A stretch of DNA of 64,000 bases, taken from contig NZ_KE148312.1 of the NCBI RefSeq assembly GCF_000238055.2, positions 1,298,501 to 1,362,500 on the forward strand, read 5' to 3'. The stretch comes from Oribacterium parvum ACB1 (GTDB lineage: Bacteria; Bacillota; Clostridia; Lachnospirales; Lachnospiraceae). This document shows positions 53,284 through 61,482 of this stretch, in pieces. Position numbers and translations under genes: made by a program. Below the pieces are notes generated by a model that was given only the letters and a program-made list of their open reading frames with translations, ran no database searches and was not told the origin of the DNA. The stretch's first letter is position 1, and each line of letters begins with the position of its first letter.

Positions 53284-56004
53284 ATGAATCGAAGTGTGTA
53301 TGAAGGCAAGTTTTTGCTGAACCTGGTGGGGGGAACCTTACGACAGGATGAATCTTTTCCTGTGATGCGGAATATGAATTGGGCGAGACTGTATCGTATT
53401 GCCGAGTATCATGAAATCACTTCCGCAGTATATCTTGGTATGCTTTCGGTGGGGGCAAGGGTTCCTGCCCTTTTTGGCGAGCGTTTTTTTCAAAGGTATC
53501 AGGAGGCGGTGCATTACGGAGAGATTTATGAGGCTTCGGAGTTGGAAATATTATCCGTGTTTCAGGCCTTCAAAGTCCCTGCAATCATTCTGGAAAGTGC
53601 CGCTGTTCGACGTCTCTATCAGTTACCGGAAACTGCGGCAAATTCTCCGCTGAGAGTCTATATTCCGGAAGAAAGCTATTATCTTGCAAAGGGTTATCTT
53701 GTGGATCTTGGGTATATCACGGATGAACAGTATAAGGGCTTTGGAGAAAGCATGAGACGGGTTGCCGGATTTCGTGTTGAACTATATCATACCCTCCCCT
53801 ATCTGACGAAGACCTATAAGAATTGCATGAAGGGCATTTTAAACAGGGCCTATCCTGACAAGCAAAATCCTGCTTTGAAGGTCCTGTCCTTAGAGAGCAG
53901 TTATCTTTTCCGTATTGCAGAGGCATCCTATCATTTTTGCAGCGACAGTTTGCGAGTCAGGGAGCTTTTGGATCTCTATCTGTTCTACAAATTATTCAAC
54001 AAGGACATGAACCGTCGTTTTCTGGATGCGAGAATCAAGGAGCTGAACATCGGTCTTTTGTCACAGACTCTGCTGCACATGGCGGATATGTGGTTCAGTA
54101 GCCGGAATAACTCTTTATTTCCCTATCCGAAAGAAGACATCAGCCTTTATGATGATATGGAAAGCCGCATACTCTCGAACGGAATGGTAGGAAGAGACAG
54201 TATTTCCGAGGCCATAAAGTTAAGAAAAGAGATTCGCAATGTGGAAGACCAGGAGGAGCGGGTAGAAAAATGGAGAAAGTGGAAGGATAAGTGGAAGAAC
54301 CGCTTTAAAGCGTTGGGAAGACAAATCAGATGGCTGTTCCCGGATAAAAACTATATGACGAGCCTCTATCCCGTACTTGAGAAAATGATTTTCTTACTCC
54401 CGTTTTGTTGGATAAGAAGAGATATAAAGCTGATCTGGATTATGATTCGTACGAAAAATGAAGTGCCGGAAGAAGTTCCTGAGATGAATGACAGGACGGA
54501 TTCCAGTGAAGTTGCAAAGTATCGTAGAATCAGAAGCATTTCCTCTACAGAAGACATAGGCTATTCGGATGATCCGTTTAGAACGGACGGAAAGAAGAAG
54601 GCATTCTATAAAGGAAGAACCGGAGCTTTGGAGGAGGGAGTCGCAGGAGATACCGAGGCGGAAGAGCTTCCCTTAAATAAAGACTACAGTTTCCTGTCTG
54701 AAGAGATCAATGAAGAGGAAGAGGCGAATGAGGGGAAAGAGACCGACTTAAATCTTTGGGATTTTAAGGCGGCATCTCAATCCGGTGCATTATCGACTCC
54801 GTCTTCTACCTCGAGCTCTTCGTCGACTTCGGCGTCGTTTTTAAAAAGGAACGAAAAAGAGAATGCGTTGTCTGAAGAAGAAATACAGAAATCCTATGCG
54901 CAGGGCTTACCCAGAGAGATGGATACAGAGCCTGACCCCTTCGTAAATCGGGAGGCGGCTCCGGAGCAGTCCGGTGTTTGGGATTCTATCCCCAAAAAAG
55001 AGCATACGGATGACCCCTCTTCCGCCATTTTCGGAAAACTCAGTGCGGAGGATGAGGATAAGGCGGTGGGGGCCCTTAGTTCGTTTTTGGATCAGGATTC
55101 TGCTTCCGGCTTAAGTGAAGAAGAAATTCAGGAAAATATCAGACTGATTGAGGCTCGATACAGACAAATCTTGGAAGGAAGCGGACTGGATGTGGAAGAT
55201 ACAAAGCCGCATGTCGGAAAGGAAGCGGAAGAGATAAAAAAGACGGAAGAGCCGACCGATCCAACAGAGATTACAGACGACATGATTAAAAGCATTGAGG
55301 CGGAACTGGCCAGAGATGCGCAAGGTAAGCAAAATCAGCCAGCAGGACAAGGCGTCCGTGAAGTCGAGTTCAATCTTCCGGGAGGAAGGCAGTCCGGAGC
55401 GAGTAAAAATCATGGTGAACAAACTGTTCGCGAAGTGGGATTTGATTTTCCGGGTGAAAATAGGACAAGAGTAGCTAAAAATCCTGGCGAACAAACTATT
55501 CGTGAAGTGGGATTTGATTTTCCGGAAGGAAATAGGACTACAGCAAATAGAGCTGCTGCTGGCCAAGGAATCCGTGATGTCGAGTTCGGCTTTCCCGGAG
55601 GAAAACAATCCGGCGAAGTAAAGGCAGCAGGACATGGTGTTCGGGATGTTGAATTTAATCTTCCGGGAGGAAAACAATCCGGTGAAGCCAAAGCAGTAGG
55701 GCAAGGCATTCGCGAAGTGGATTTCAATCTTCCGGGAGGAAGACGACTTGAAGCAGAGAAAAATCCACATGGACAGGGAATCCGTGAAGTGGAATTCGGC
55801 TTTCCCGGAGGAATCTCGGGTGAAGACAAGCATTCAGAAGGACCGGGTATTCGAAAAGTGGAATTTGCATTTGCCGGAAAGCCAAAGGCGGAATCGGGAA
55901 GAGAAAGCTTTAGCAGTGCAAAGGAAGAAACCGTGATGGTGGGCGGTAAAAGTATGAAGGTTCATTCCTGGATGTTCCCGAAAGAAAAGCATGAAGAGAA
56001 ATAG
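53284..56004 (+). CDS. Nucleotidyltransferase-like protein with C-terminal tandem repeats
   Basis: Residues 1-290 of this 906-residue protein resemble the uncharacterised nucleotidyltransferase family NTP_transf_5: an N-terminal helical part (LYRIAEYHEITSAVYLGML), then AFKVPAIILESAAVRRLYQ, RVYIPEESYYLAKGYLVDLGY and FRVELYHTLP, and a helical tail (DSLRVRELLDLYLFYKLF). The Lys residue often found in KG of such proteins is replaced here (ILES), so activity is uncertain. Residues about 400-680 are acidic and disordered (a Ser-rich stretch lies near 500). Residues 688-866 hold eight repeats of the type GQGIREVEFxxPGG. There is no signal peptide. It may belong to flagellin or surface glycan modification; this is inference. 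Confidence 0.65.
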   Translation: MNRSVYEGKFLLNLVGGTLRQDESFPVMRNMNWARLYRIAEYHEITSAVYLGMLSVGARVPALFGERFFQRYQEAVHYGEIYEASELEILSVFQAFKVPAIILESAAVRRLYQLPETAANSPLRVYIPEESYYLAKGYLVDLGYITDEQYKGFGESMRRVAGFRVELYHTLPYLTKTYKNCMKGILNRAYPDKQNPALKVLSLESSYLFRIAEASYHFCSDSLRVRELLDLYLFYKLFNKDMNRRFLDARIKELNIGLLSQTLLHMADMWFSSRNNSLFPYPKEDISLYDDMESRILSNGMVGRDSISEAIKLRKEIRNVEDQEERVEKWRKWKDKWKNRFKALGRQIRWLFPDKNYMTSLYPVLEKMIFLLPFCWIRRDIKLIWIMIRTKNEVPEEVPEMNDRTDSSEVAKYRRIRSISSTEDIGYSDDPFRTDGKKKAFYKGRTGALEEGVAGDTEAEELPLNKDYSFLSEEINEEEEANEGKETDLNLWDFKAASQSGALSTPSSTSSSSSTSASFLKRNEKENALSEEEIQKSYAQGLPREMDTEPDPFVNREAAPEQSGVWDSIPKKEHTDDPSSAIFGKLSAEDEDKAVGALSSFLDQDSASGLSEEEIQENIRLIEARYRQILEGSGLDVEDTKPHVGKEAEEIKKTEEPTDPTEITDDMIKSIEAELARDAQGKQNQPAGQGVREVEFNLPGGRQSGASKNHGEQTVREVGFDFPGENRTRVAKNPGEQTIREVGFDFPEGNRTTANRAAAGQGIRDVEFGFPGGKQSGEVKAAGHGVRDVEFNLPGGKQSGEAKAVGQGIREVDFNLPGGRRLEAEKNPHGQGIREVEFGFPGGISGEDKHSEGPGIRKVEFAFAGKPKAESGRESFSSAKEETVMVGGKSMKVHSWMFPKEKHEEK
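55345..55882 (+). repeat. Eight in-frame tandem repeats in the nucleotidyltransferase-like gene
   Basis: The repeat starts lie near 55345, 55411, 55483, 55561, 55630, 55699, 55771 and 55840, 66-78 bp apart. The protein consensus is G-(Q/H/E)-(G/T)-(I/V)-R-(E/D)-V-(E/G/D)-F-x-(F/L)-P-G-G, with variable Ser/Ala/Asn/Lys linkers of 8-12 residues. Confidence 0.9.
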
Positions 56005-56075
56005 CCTCTCTTTTCGAGGGACAAATATCCTTTGGGAAATGAATTCCGACAGAACTGTTATTTTTAGCACAGTGT

Positions 56076-56108
56076 AAAAAATTCACCTTGGTATAGGGTG
56101 AATTTTTT
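56076..56108 (+). terminator. Terminator after the repeat-bearing gene
   Basis: AAAAAATTCACC pairs perfectly with GGTGAATTTTTT around a 9-nt loop. The symmetry would let it work in both directions. Confidence 0.8.
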
Positions 56109-56204
56109 ATGTGTATGGAAATCCGGATATAGGATAGAGTTTTTTTCTGTATTGTAGGATGCGATATTATATAAATTGCAGGATGTGTTATTATACAAAT
56201 TCAT

Positions 56205-56233
56205 TTGACATAAGATAAAAAAAGGAGTAAAAT
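56205..56233 (+). promoter_or_regulatory. Sigma-A promoter of rplM-rpsI
   Basis: TTGACA (56205-56210), 17 bp, TAAAAT (56228-56233). Transcription would start near 56240. Confidence 0.75.
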
Positions 56234-56239
56234 TACAAA

Positions 56240-56393
56240 GCATTTTTGCAATGGGACAGGTAAATTATGCTCTTTTATACGTTTTACCGGTTCTGTGATT
56301 ACTTAAAGCAGGGCCTTAGGCCCGGGCTACATTAAATACTGAAATCAGTCCCTGACTGGACCAGAGTAAGTAGCCTACACATAGGAGGTTGTT
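56240..56393 (+). promoter_or_regulatory. Structured rplM leader, candidate L13 autoregulatory element
   Basis: Three helices are visible: GGGCC-TTA-GGCCC (56311-56323), CAGTC-CCT-GACTG (56346-56358) and the enclosing GGCTAC/GTAGCC (56325-56330 with 56370-56375), which ends 9 nt before AGGAGG. Position and structure fit an L13 leader, by which ribosomal protein L13 controls its own operon. I have not verified it against the family model. Confidence 0.55.
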
Positions 56394-56822
56394 ATGAATT
56401 CTTACGTAGCAAAGGCTTCTACTATCGAAAGAAAGTGGTTCGTGGTAGATGCAGAGGGGAAGACACTCGGACGTCTTGCATCGGAAGTAGCATCCGTTCT
56501 TCGCGGAAAGAGAAAGCCGACTTTCACACCGTTCTTAGACTGTGGTGACTATGTAATCGTAGTGAATGCAGAGAAGATTCAGGTAACAGGAAAGAAGCTG
56601 GAGCAGAAGCTGTATCGCACCCATTCTCGTTATGTCGGTTCCATGAAGGAAACTTCTTTAAGAGATATGAGAGCCAACAAGCCTGAGCAGGTTATTGAAC
56701 TTGCAGTAAAGGGAATGCTTCCCAAGGGACCTTTAGGTAGACAGATGTACAAGAAACTTTTCGTGTATGCAGGCCCGGAGCACAAGCACCAGGCACAGCA
56801 ACCAGTTGCATTATCAATCTAA
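56394..56822 (+). CDS. rplM: 50S ribosomal protein L13
   Basis: This 142-residue, full-length L13 has [56 protein letters not shown] and [16 protein letters not shown] 56394 sits behind AGGAGG. It forms the usual operon with rpsI, 14 bp downstream. Confidence 0.98.
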   Translation: MNSYVAKASTIERKWFVVDAEGKTLGRLASEVASVLRGKRKPTFTPFLDCGDYVIVVNAEKIQVTGKKLEQKLYRTHSRYVGSMKETSLRDMRANKPEQVIELAVKGMLPKGPLGRQMYKKLFVYAGPEHKHQAQQPVALSI

Positions 56823-56836
56823 GGGAGGAATAGAGA

Positions 56837-57229
56837 ATGGCTACAAATAGAAACTACGGCACCGGTAGAAGAAAAAGCTCTGTAGCAAGAGTGTATATCA
56901 TGCCGGGTACAGGTAAGATTACCGTAAATAAGCGTTCCATTGATGAGTATTTCGGTTTGGAGACTTTGAAGACCATCGTTCGTCAGCCGCTTGTGGCTAC
57001 ACAGAACGAAGGCAAGATTGATGTACTTGTCAATGTATGTGGTGGCGGTACCACAGGTCAGGCCGGCGCTATCCGTCACGGTCTTTCTCGTGCACTTTGC
57101 GAGATGGACAGCGACTTCAGACCGGTTTTAAAGAGAGCAGGATTCCTTACAAGAGACTCTCGTATGAAGGAGAGAAAGAAGTACGGATTAAAGGCTGCAC
57201 GTCGTGCTCCGCAGTTTAGTAAGAGATAA
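56837..57229 (+). CDS. rpsI: 30S ribosomal protein S9
   Basis: This 130-residue, full-length S9 has [51 protein letters not shown] and the C-terminal [27 protein letters not shown] (span), whose Arg tail reaches the ribosomal P site. The last 18 bp, encoding QFSKR and the stop, are repeated downstream as part of a non-coding hairpin module. Confidence 0.98.
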   Translation: MATNRNYGTGRRKSSVARVYIMPGTGKITVNKRSIDEYFGLETLKTIVRQPLVATQNEGKIDVLVNVCGGGTTGQAGAIRHGLSRALCEMDSDFRPVLKRAGFLTRDSRMKERKKYGLKAARRAPQFSKR

Positions 57230-57911
57230 GAAAAGACATATCAAGTATATGGGACTCCTCAAGAAATTGGGGAGTCTTTTCTTATCCCTCTAAACTGCGG
57301 AACGGTTTGCCGTAAAGGCCCACAATTACTCGCTGGGAATATGCCAAAGGGCATATTCCCTTTACGCTCGTACAGTTCTCCAAGAGATAAGAAACGAATT
57401 CATATTCTATGGGTTCCCTGTGTATACGGGGGACCTTTTCTTTTTGCTTTTTTCAACTGACTTTCGTTTCTTATCTCCTTTCGCCCTGCGGAACGGTCTG
57501 CTAAAAGCAGATCGTTACTCGCTGAGAATATGCCAAAGGGAATATTCTCTTTACGCTCGTACAGTTTAGTAAGAGATAAGAAAAGACATATCAAGTATAT
57601 GGGACTCCTCATGCAACTGGGGAGTCTTTTCTTATCCCTCTAAACTGCGGAACTGTTCGCCGTAAAGGCTCACAGTTACTCGCTAGCAAGATGCCAAAGG
57701 GCATCTTGCTTATCCGCTCGTACAGTTCTCCAAGAGATAAGAAACGAATTCATATTCTATGGGTTCCCTGTGTATACGGGGGACCTTTTCTTTTTGCTTT
57801 TTTCAACTGACTTTCGTTTCTTATCTCCTTTCGCCCTACGGAACGGTCTGCTAAAAGCAGACCGTTACTCGCTGGGAATATGCCAAAGGGCATATTCCCT
57901 TCACGCTCGTA
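57212..57911 (+). repeat. Two 350-bp tandem repeats made of four hairpin modules
   Basis: The block consists of A (57212-57372), B (57373-57561), A' (57562-57722) and B' (57723-57911). A and B are related. Each starts CAGTT, has AAGAGATAAGAAA, a terminator-like hairpin, the inverted copy TTTCTTATC, then GCGGAAC or ACGGAAC, a first stem-loop, ACTCGCT, a second stem-loop around ATGCCAAAGGG, and CGCTCGTA. Stem sequences differ but pairing is kept: GGGAATATGCC/GGCATATTCCC, GCAAGATGCC/GGCATCTTGC, GAGAATAT/ATATTCTC. No convincing protein is encoded. Confidence 0.9.
57253..57280 (+). terminator. Terminator of rplM-rpsI
   Basis: GACTCCTC pairs with GGGGAGTC (one wobble), followed by TTTTCTT. An outer inverted repeat (57212-57237 with 57273-57297) encloses it and includes the last codons of rpsI. 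Equivalent hairpins occur in modules B, A' and B'. Confidence 0.8.
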
Positions 57912-58159
57912 CAGTTTAGTAAGAGATAAGGAAAGACAACAATTATTTTTATATGAAATTTGCATATTTCAAGAGGATTCAGAAATTTGTTGTCGTTGAA
58001 AAAACTTCAGCAACCAAGAACAGCGTATGACTTTTTGTGGGGGCAATAACAGATTAGAAAATAAAAACGTAAAGCATGTTGATATTTTATTATTTTCGGC
58101 GCATAATAAGATTACAAGAAAATAAAAGAGGGAAAACTGTTTTTAGAGGAGAGCCACCT
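57912..58159. other. Spacer between the hairpin modules and the ATPase gene
   Basis: It begins with a third, incomplete copy of CAGTTTAGTAAGAGATAAG (57912-57930) and then becomes AT-rich single-copy sequence. I see no gene and no clear promoter. The change marks one end of the repeat array. Confidence 0.5.
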
Positions 58160-59311
58160 ATGAAAATACTCCGTATCACCGCACAAGGACTTCCGTTATT
58201 CAAAGAAAACTTGGATATTTGCTTTTATGCGCAGCAACGTGTTTGCGAAGAAGACAAAGATAGCCTTTACCGTTTGACGGATAACTACTATCTTCACTCT
58301 GCCTGTGCTTTCATTGGAATTAACGCATCAGGCAAAACATCGGTGTTAAAGGTCATTAGTTTGGCAATGAATATTGTGAAAAATGAGCCCATCAATCATG
58401 TGGAGGCAAAAAGCATTCTTGGCGGAACAAAGAAAGCTACAATCCGCACCTATTTTTATGATAAACGCAGTTATATCTGCTGTTTGGAAACTGTAATTGT
58501 AGCCAAAAAAGCGAAAACAGAGGAATGTGTGTATACGATTCTGTCTGAAAGCCTTTGGGAAAAGCCGATTGCAACCATTAGGTCGAAAAAGTATCTGACT
58601 GATTTTACAGGAATGAAGCCGGTAGAACAGCGCAATAGCGATGAAGCATACCTTTCTGATGATGTCAGCTTTATCATTGCACATAATAAAAAAGCGAATG
58701 ACTCAGTGGAAATATTCAGCTTGCTTTCCTATACGAATGTGAATGTGCTTCCATTTACCGAAGATATTCCGTTGGAGGTAATTGCATTTCTCGACTCGAC
58801 TATTGAAAAATTATGCTTTGAGAAGACAGAGGGAAAAACATTTATCCACTTGAAGTTTAAGGATGAAGAAGAGATTATCCTGAATAATGCGGCAGACCTT
58901 GAGCAGTATCTATCCTCCGGTACGATTAAGGGTATTATTACATTCTCGATGGTAAAGGAAGTTCTTCGTTCAGGAGGTTATCTTCTGGTAGATGAAATAG
59001 AGAATCATTTCAACAAGGAAATTGTAACGACCTTAATGCGCTTCTTTATGGATAGTAGACTAAACAAAGACGGCGGAACGCTTATTTTCACCACGCATTA
59101 TCCGGAACTGCTGGATGAATATGACCGAAACGATGGGATTTGCATTGTAAGAAACCGTAATGGTATTATAGCAGAAAATTTGAGCTATATATTGAAGCGT
59201 AATGATATTAAAAAGAGTGATGCCTACCAGAGTGGCTTCCTTGAGGGAACAACGCCGGCATATGAAGCGTATATCCGCTTGAAGAAAAGCCTAGCCGCTT
59301 CTATCCATTAA
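58160..59311 (+). CDS. AAA-family ATPase, OLD/RloA-like, of a defence-type pair
   Basis: This 383-residue ABC-like AAA_21 ATPase has Walker A GINASGKTS (53-61), Walker B GYLLVDEIENHF (273-284) with the catalytic Glu, and a switch His in IFTTHYPELLDE (309-320). I start it at ATG 58160 behind GAGGAGAG, not at the earlier TTG of the open frame. The next gene starts 12 bp downstream. Pairs of such an ATPase and a small Toprim-like protein are typical of abortive-infection modules (for example AbiL/RloAB- or PARIS-like). It lies in a gene-neutral location after rpsI and its base composition is more AT-rich than the flagellar genes, consistent with transfer. Confidence 0.78.
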   Translation: MKILRITAQGLPLFKENLDICFYAQQRVCEEDKDSLYRLTDNYYLHSACAFIGINASGKTSVLKVISLAMNIVKNEPINHVEAKSILGGTKKATIRTYFYDKRSYICCLETVIVAKKAKTEECVYTILSESLWEKPIATIRSKKYLTDFTGMKPVEQRNSDEAYLSDDVSFIIAHNKKANDSVEIFSLLSYTNVNVLPFTEDIPLEVIAFLDSTIEKLCFEKTEGKTFIHLKFKDEEEIILNNAADLEQYLSSGTIKGIITFSMVKEVLRSGGYLLVDEIENHFNKEIVTTLMRFFMDSRLNKDGGTLIFTTHYPELLDEYDRNDGICIVRNRNGIIAENLSYILKRNDIKKSDAYQSGFLEGTTPAYEAYIRLKKSLAASIH

Positions 59312-59323
59312 GGAGGAGGCAGA

Positions 59324-59842
59324 ATGGAATTAGCAAAGTATAAGGCGTGTATATGTGAAGGCTCTGCAGAAGGAGCTATTATCGACATATTGGTTGATAA
59401 TGATCTTCTGATTTTCAAAAGAGAAGAAATGCTGGAAGAATGTGTTATCCGTTGCAGAAGCGCTAAGCGATTTGAGGAGCGATACTTACGGAAGGGATTT
59501 GATGAGCGGATTTCTGTGATACGGATTTTGGATTCTCGTAGAGAGGGATTTCGATTGAGTAATGCATATGAGCAGAAAATTGACGTGGTAAATGTCATTA
59601 CTGCTCCAGAAATTGAAATGTTGATTATTCATACGGAAGAAGCATATGATCAATTTAAGCTTTCCGGAAAAAAACCAAGCGAATTTTGCAAGTCAAATCT
59701 TCGGATGCATGATGTGAAGTCGTATGATTTTGTGAAGCAGTATTTCAGTAACCCACAGCTCTTAGTGAAAGCCATAAAAGAGTATCGTAGAACAGTAAAT
59801 ATTCCCAAAGGAGAATACTGTTTGTCTGATTTACTGAGATGA
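59324..59842 (+). CDS. Small Toprim-like partner of the AAA ATPase
   Basis: This 172-residue protein has ATG 59324 behind GGAGGAGG. Features suggesting a Toprim-type nuclease fold are CICEGSAEGAIIDILVDN near the N terminus (conserved Glu), VIRILDSRREGF (acidic-Ser-Arg) near 65-76 and ITAPEIEMLIIHTEEAYDQF around residue 92. A Lys-rich C-terminal part follows. Probable effector of the pair; the nuclease assignment is inference and the Toprim DxD is not obvious. Confidence 0.6.
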   Translation: MELAKYKACICEGSAEGAIIDILVDNDLLIFKREEMLEECVIRCRSAKRFEERYLRKGFDERISVIRILDSRREGFRLSNAYEQKIDVVNVITAPEIEMLIIHTEEAYDQFKLSGKKPSEFCKSNLRMHDVKSYDFVKQYFSNPQLLVKAIKEYRRTVNIPKGEYCLSDLLR

Positions 59843-59965
59843 GCTTGGAAAGGTTTTTGATACATAGACCGTGGCTCAAATGATCACTAAGAGGAATGGA
59901 TAACAGTTTACAGAAAACAGAATAGAATCATCTTTGATGTTGGAACGTTGTTGAGGAAAAGGCTT

Positions 59966-61309
59966 ATGGCAAAGGATGAGTATTTAATTACGGATAGACC
60001 GCTGAAAGCATTGACGATTTTTGCCATGCCGATGATTTTGGGCAGTTTCTTTCAGCAGGTTTATAACATGGCGGATTCCATTATCGTTGGTCGCTTTGTC
60101 GGGTCTTCCGCACTTGCCGCTGTCGGTGCCTGTGCAGCGCTGACCAATGTTTTCATTTGTGTGGCGCTTGGTGCCGGTGTCGGAGCCGGCGTTCTTGTCA
60201 GCCGCTATTTTGGGGCCAAAGAGTATGGGAAAATGAAAACGGTTGTGTCAACCTCTTTGCTTAGCTTTCTTGTTCTAAGTCTACTTCTTTCCGTCTTCGG
60301 TTTTTCTTTTTCCTACGCGATGATGGAAGCTTTGCAAACGCCTTCCGATATTCTTAGGACCTCGGTGCTGTATCTCAGAGTCTATTTTATCGGCTTTCCG
60401 TTCCTTTTTATGTACAATATTCTCTCCACCATGTTCACGTCTGTCGGAGAATCCAAAATTCCGCTTGGACTTTTGATTTTTTCCTCCATCTTAAATATTT
60501 TTCTGGATCTTTGGATGGTAAGAACGCTTGGCCTCGGCGTGTTTGGCGCAGCCCTTGCGACGCTTATCGCACAAGGCGTTTCCGCCGTACTCTCTCTTCT
60601 CCTATTCTTTTATCGAATAAAGCGCTATCAAAGCAGTTTTCAGTGTTTTGATACTAAAGAGCTGTCTTCCATGCTTCGAATTGCTGTTCCCTCCGTGCTT
60701 CAGCAATCCACGGTTTCCGTCGGGATGATGATTGTACAGTCGGTGGTCAATCCCTTCGGCACACAGGCACTGGCGGGGTATTCGGCAACGATGAGAGTGG
60801 AAAATGTTTTCTCTTTGATTTTTGTCTCTATCGGGAATGCCGTTTCACCGTTTGTTTCCCAGAATCTTGGTGCAAAGAAAATTCGTCGTATCAAAGAGGG
60901 CTATCATGCGGCACTTCTTCTCGATATCGTGTTTGCCGTTTTTGCCTTTCTGATTATTGAAACCCTGCACACAGAGATTTCTTCGCTGTTTCTCGGAAAA
61001 GACGGAACTGTTCTCGCCTATCAGGTGTCTTCCGATTATATGAGATGGCTCGGCTATTTTTTCCTCTTTATGGGAGTGAAAATGGCGACTGACGGCGTTC
61101 TTCGAGGACTTGGAATCATGCGGCCATTTCTCGTTGCTAACATGGTGAACCTTGCGATTCGCCTGTCCGTGGCCTTATCTATGGCACCTCGTTTCGGCAT
61201 TTCCTTTGTCTGGCTTGCCGTGCCCATAGGTTGGCTTGCCAATTTCCTGATTTCTTATTGTGCGCTGAAGAAAGCCTTTCCCGGTGAGTCCGGCTTATCC
61301 GCTCACTAG
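59966..61309 (+). CDS. MATE-family efflux transporter
   Basis: This 447-residue membrane protein has about 12 helices in two homologous halves. Family marks are TIFAMPMILGSFFQQVYNMADSIIVGRFVGSSALAAVGA (span) at the N terminus and the matching LRIAVPSVLQQSTVSVGMMIVQSVVNPFG in the second half. Such proteins export drugs or metabolites in exchange for Na+ or H+. I use ATG 59966 behind GAGGAAAAGG, six codons into the open frame. Confidence 0.9.
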   Translation: MAKDEYLITDRPLKALTIFAMPMILGSFFQQVYNMADSIIVGRFVGSSALAAVGACAALTNVFICVALGAGVGAGVLVSRYFGAKEYGKMKTVVSTSLLSFLVLSLLLSVFGFSFSYAMMEALQTPSDILRTSVLYLRVYFIGFPFLFMYNILSTMFTSVGESKIPLGLLIFSSILNIFLDLWMVRTLGLGVFGAALATLIAQGVSAVLSLLLFFYRIKRYQSSFQCFDTKELSSMLRIAVPSVLQQSTVSVGMMIVQSVVNPFGTQALAGYSATMRVENVFSLIFVSIGNAVSPFVSQNLGAKKIRRIKEGYHAALLLDIVFAVFAFLIIETLHTEISSLFLGKDGTVLAYQVSSDYMRWLGYFFLFMGVKMATDGVLRGLGIMRPFLVANMVNLAIRLSVALSMAPRFGISFVWLAVPIGWLANFLISYCALKKAFPGESGLSAH

Positions 61310-61410
61310 TGCAGTTTATACACCGACAAGATGCGAACCTATGCAAAATACTTATAAATTCCCTCGTCTATTCCTTTCTCTGATGTTGCCGGAAAAATAC
61401 AATGCAAATA

Positions 61411-61439
61411 TTGTCATGAAAAAACAATTCCTATATAAT
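61411..61439 (+). promoter_or_regulatory. Sigma-A promoter of the oligopeptide transporter genes
   Basis: TTGTCA (61411-61416), 17 bp, perfect TATAAT (61434-61439). The -10 sits in the loop of the inverted repeat at 61419-61458, so the transcript starting near 61446 keeps only the 3' arm. Confidence 0.7.
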
Positions 61440-61458
61440 CACTGGGAATTGTTTTTTG
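61419..61458 (+). terminator. Terminator of the MATE gene, enclosing a promoter
   Basis: AAAAAACAATTCC pairs perfectly with GGGAATTGTTTTTT around a loop that carries TATAAT. Confidence 0.75.
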
Positions 61459-61482
61459 TTTCAGGGAAAAGGAGGAAAAAGA

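Noticed and set aside
57212-57911. CRISPR array
   Set aside because: Repeats are long, adjacent and hairpin-rich, without equal-length unique spacers, and no cas genes are present.
57400-57965. Minus-strand open frames at 57400-57612 and 57750-57965 with nearly identical 70-residue products
   Set aside because: They are translations of the duplicated hairpin modules; they lack ribosome-binding sites and their similarity follows from the DNA repeat.
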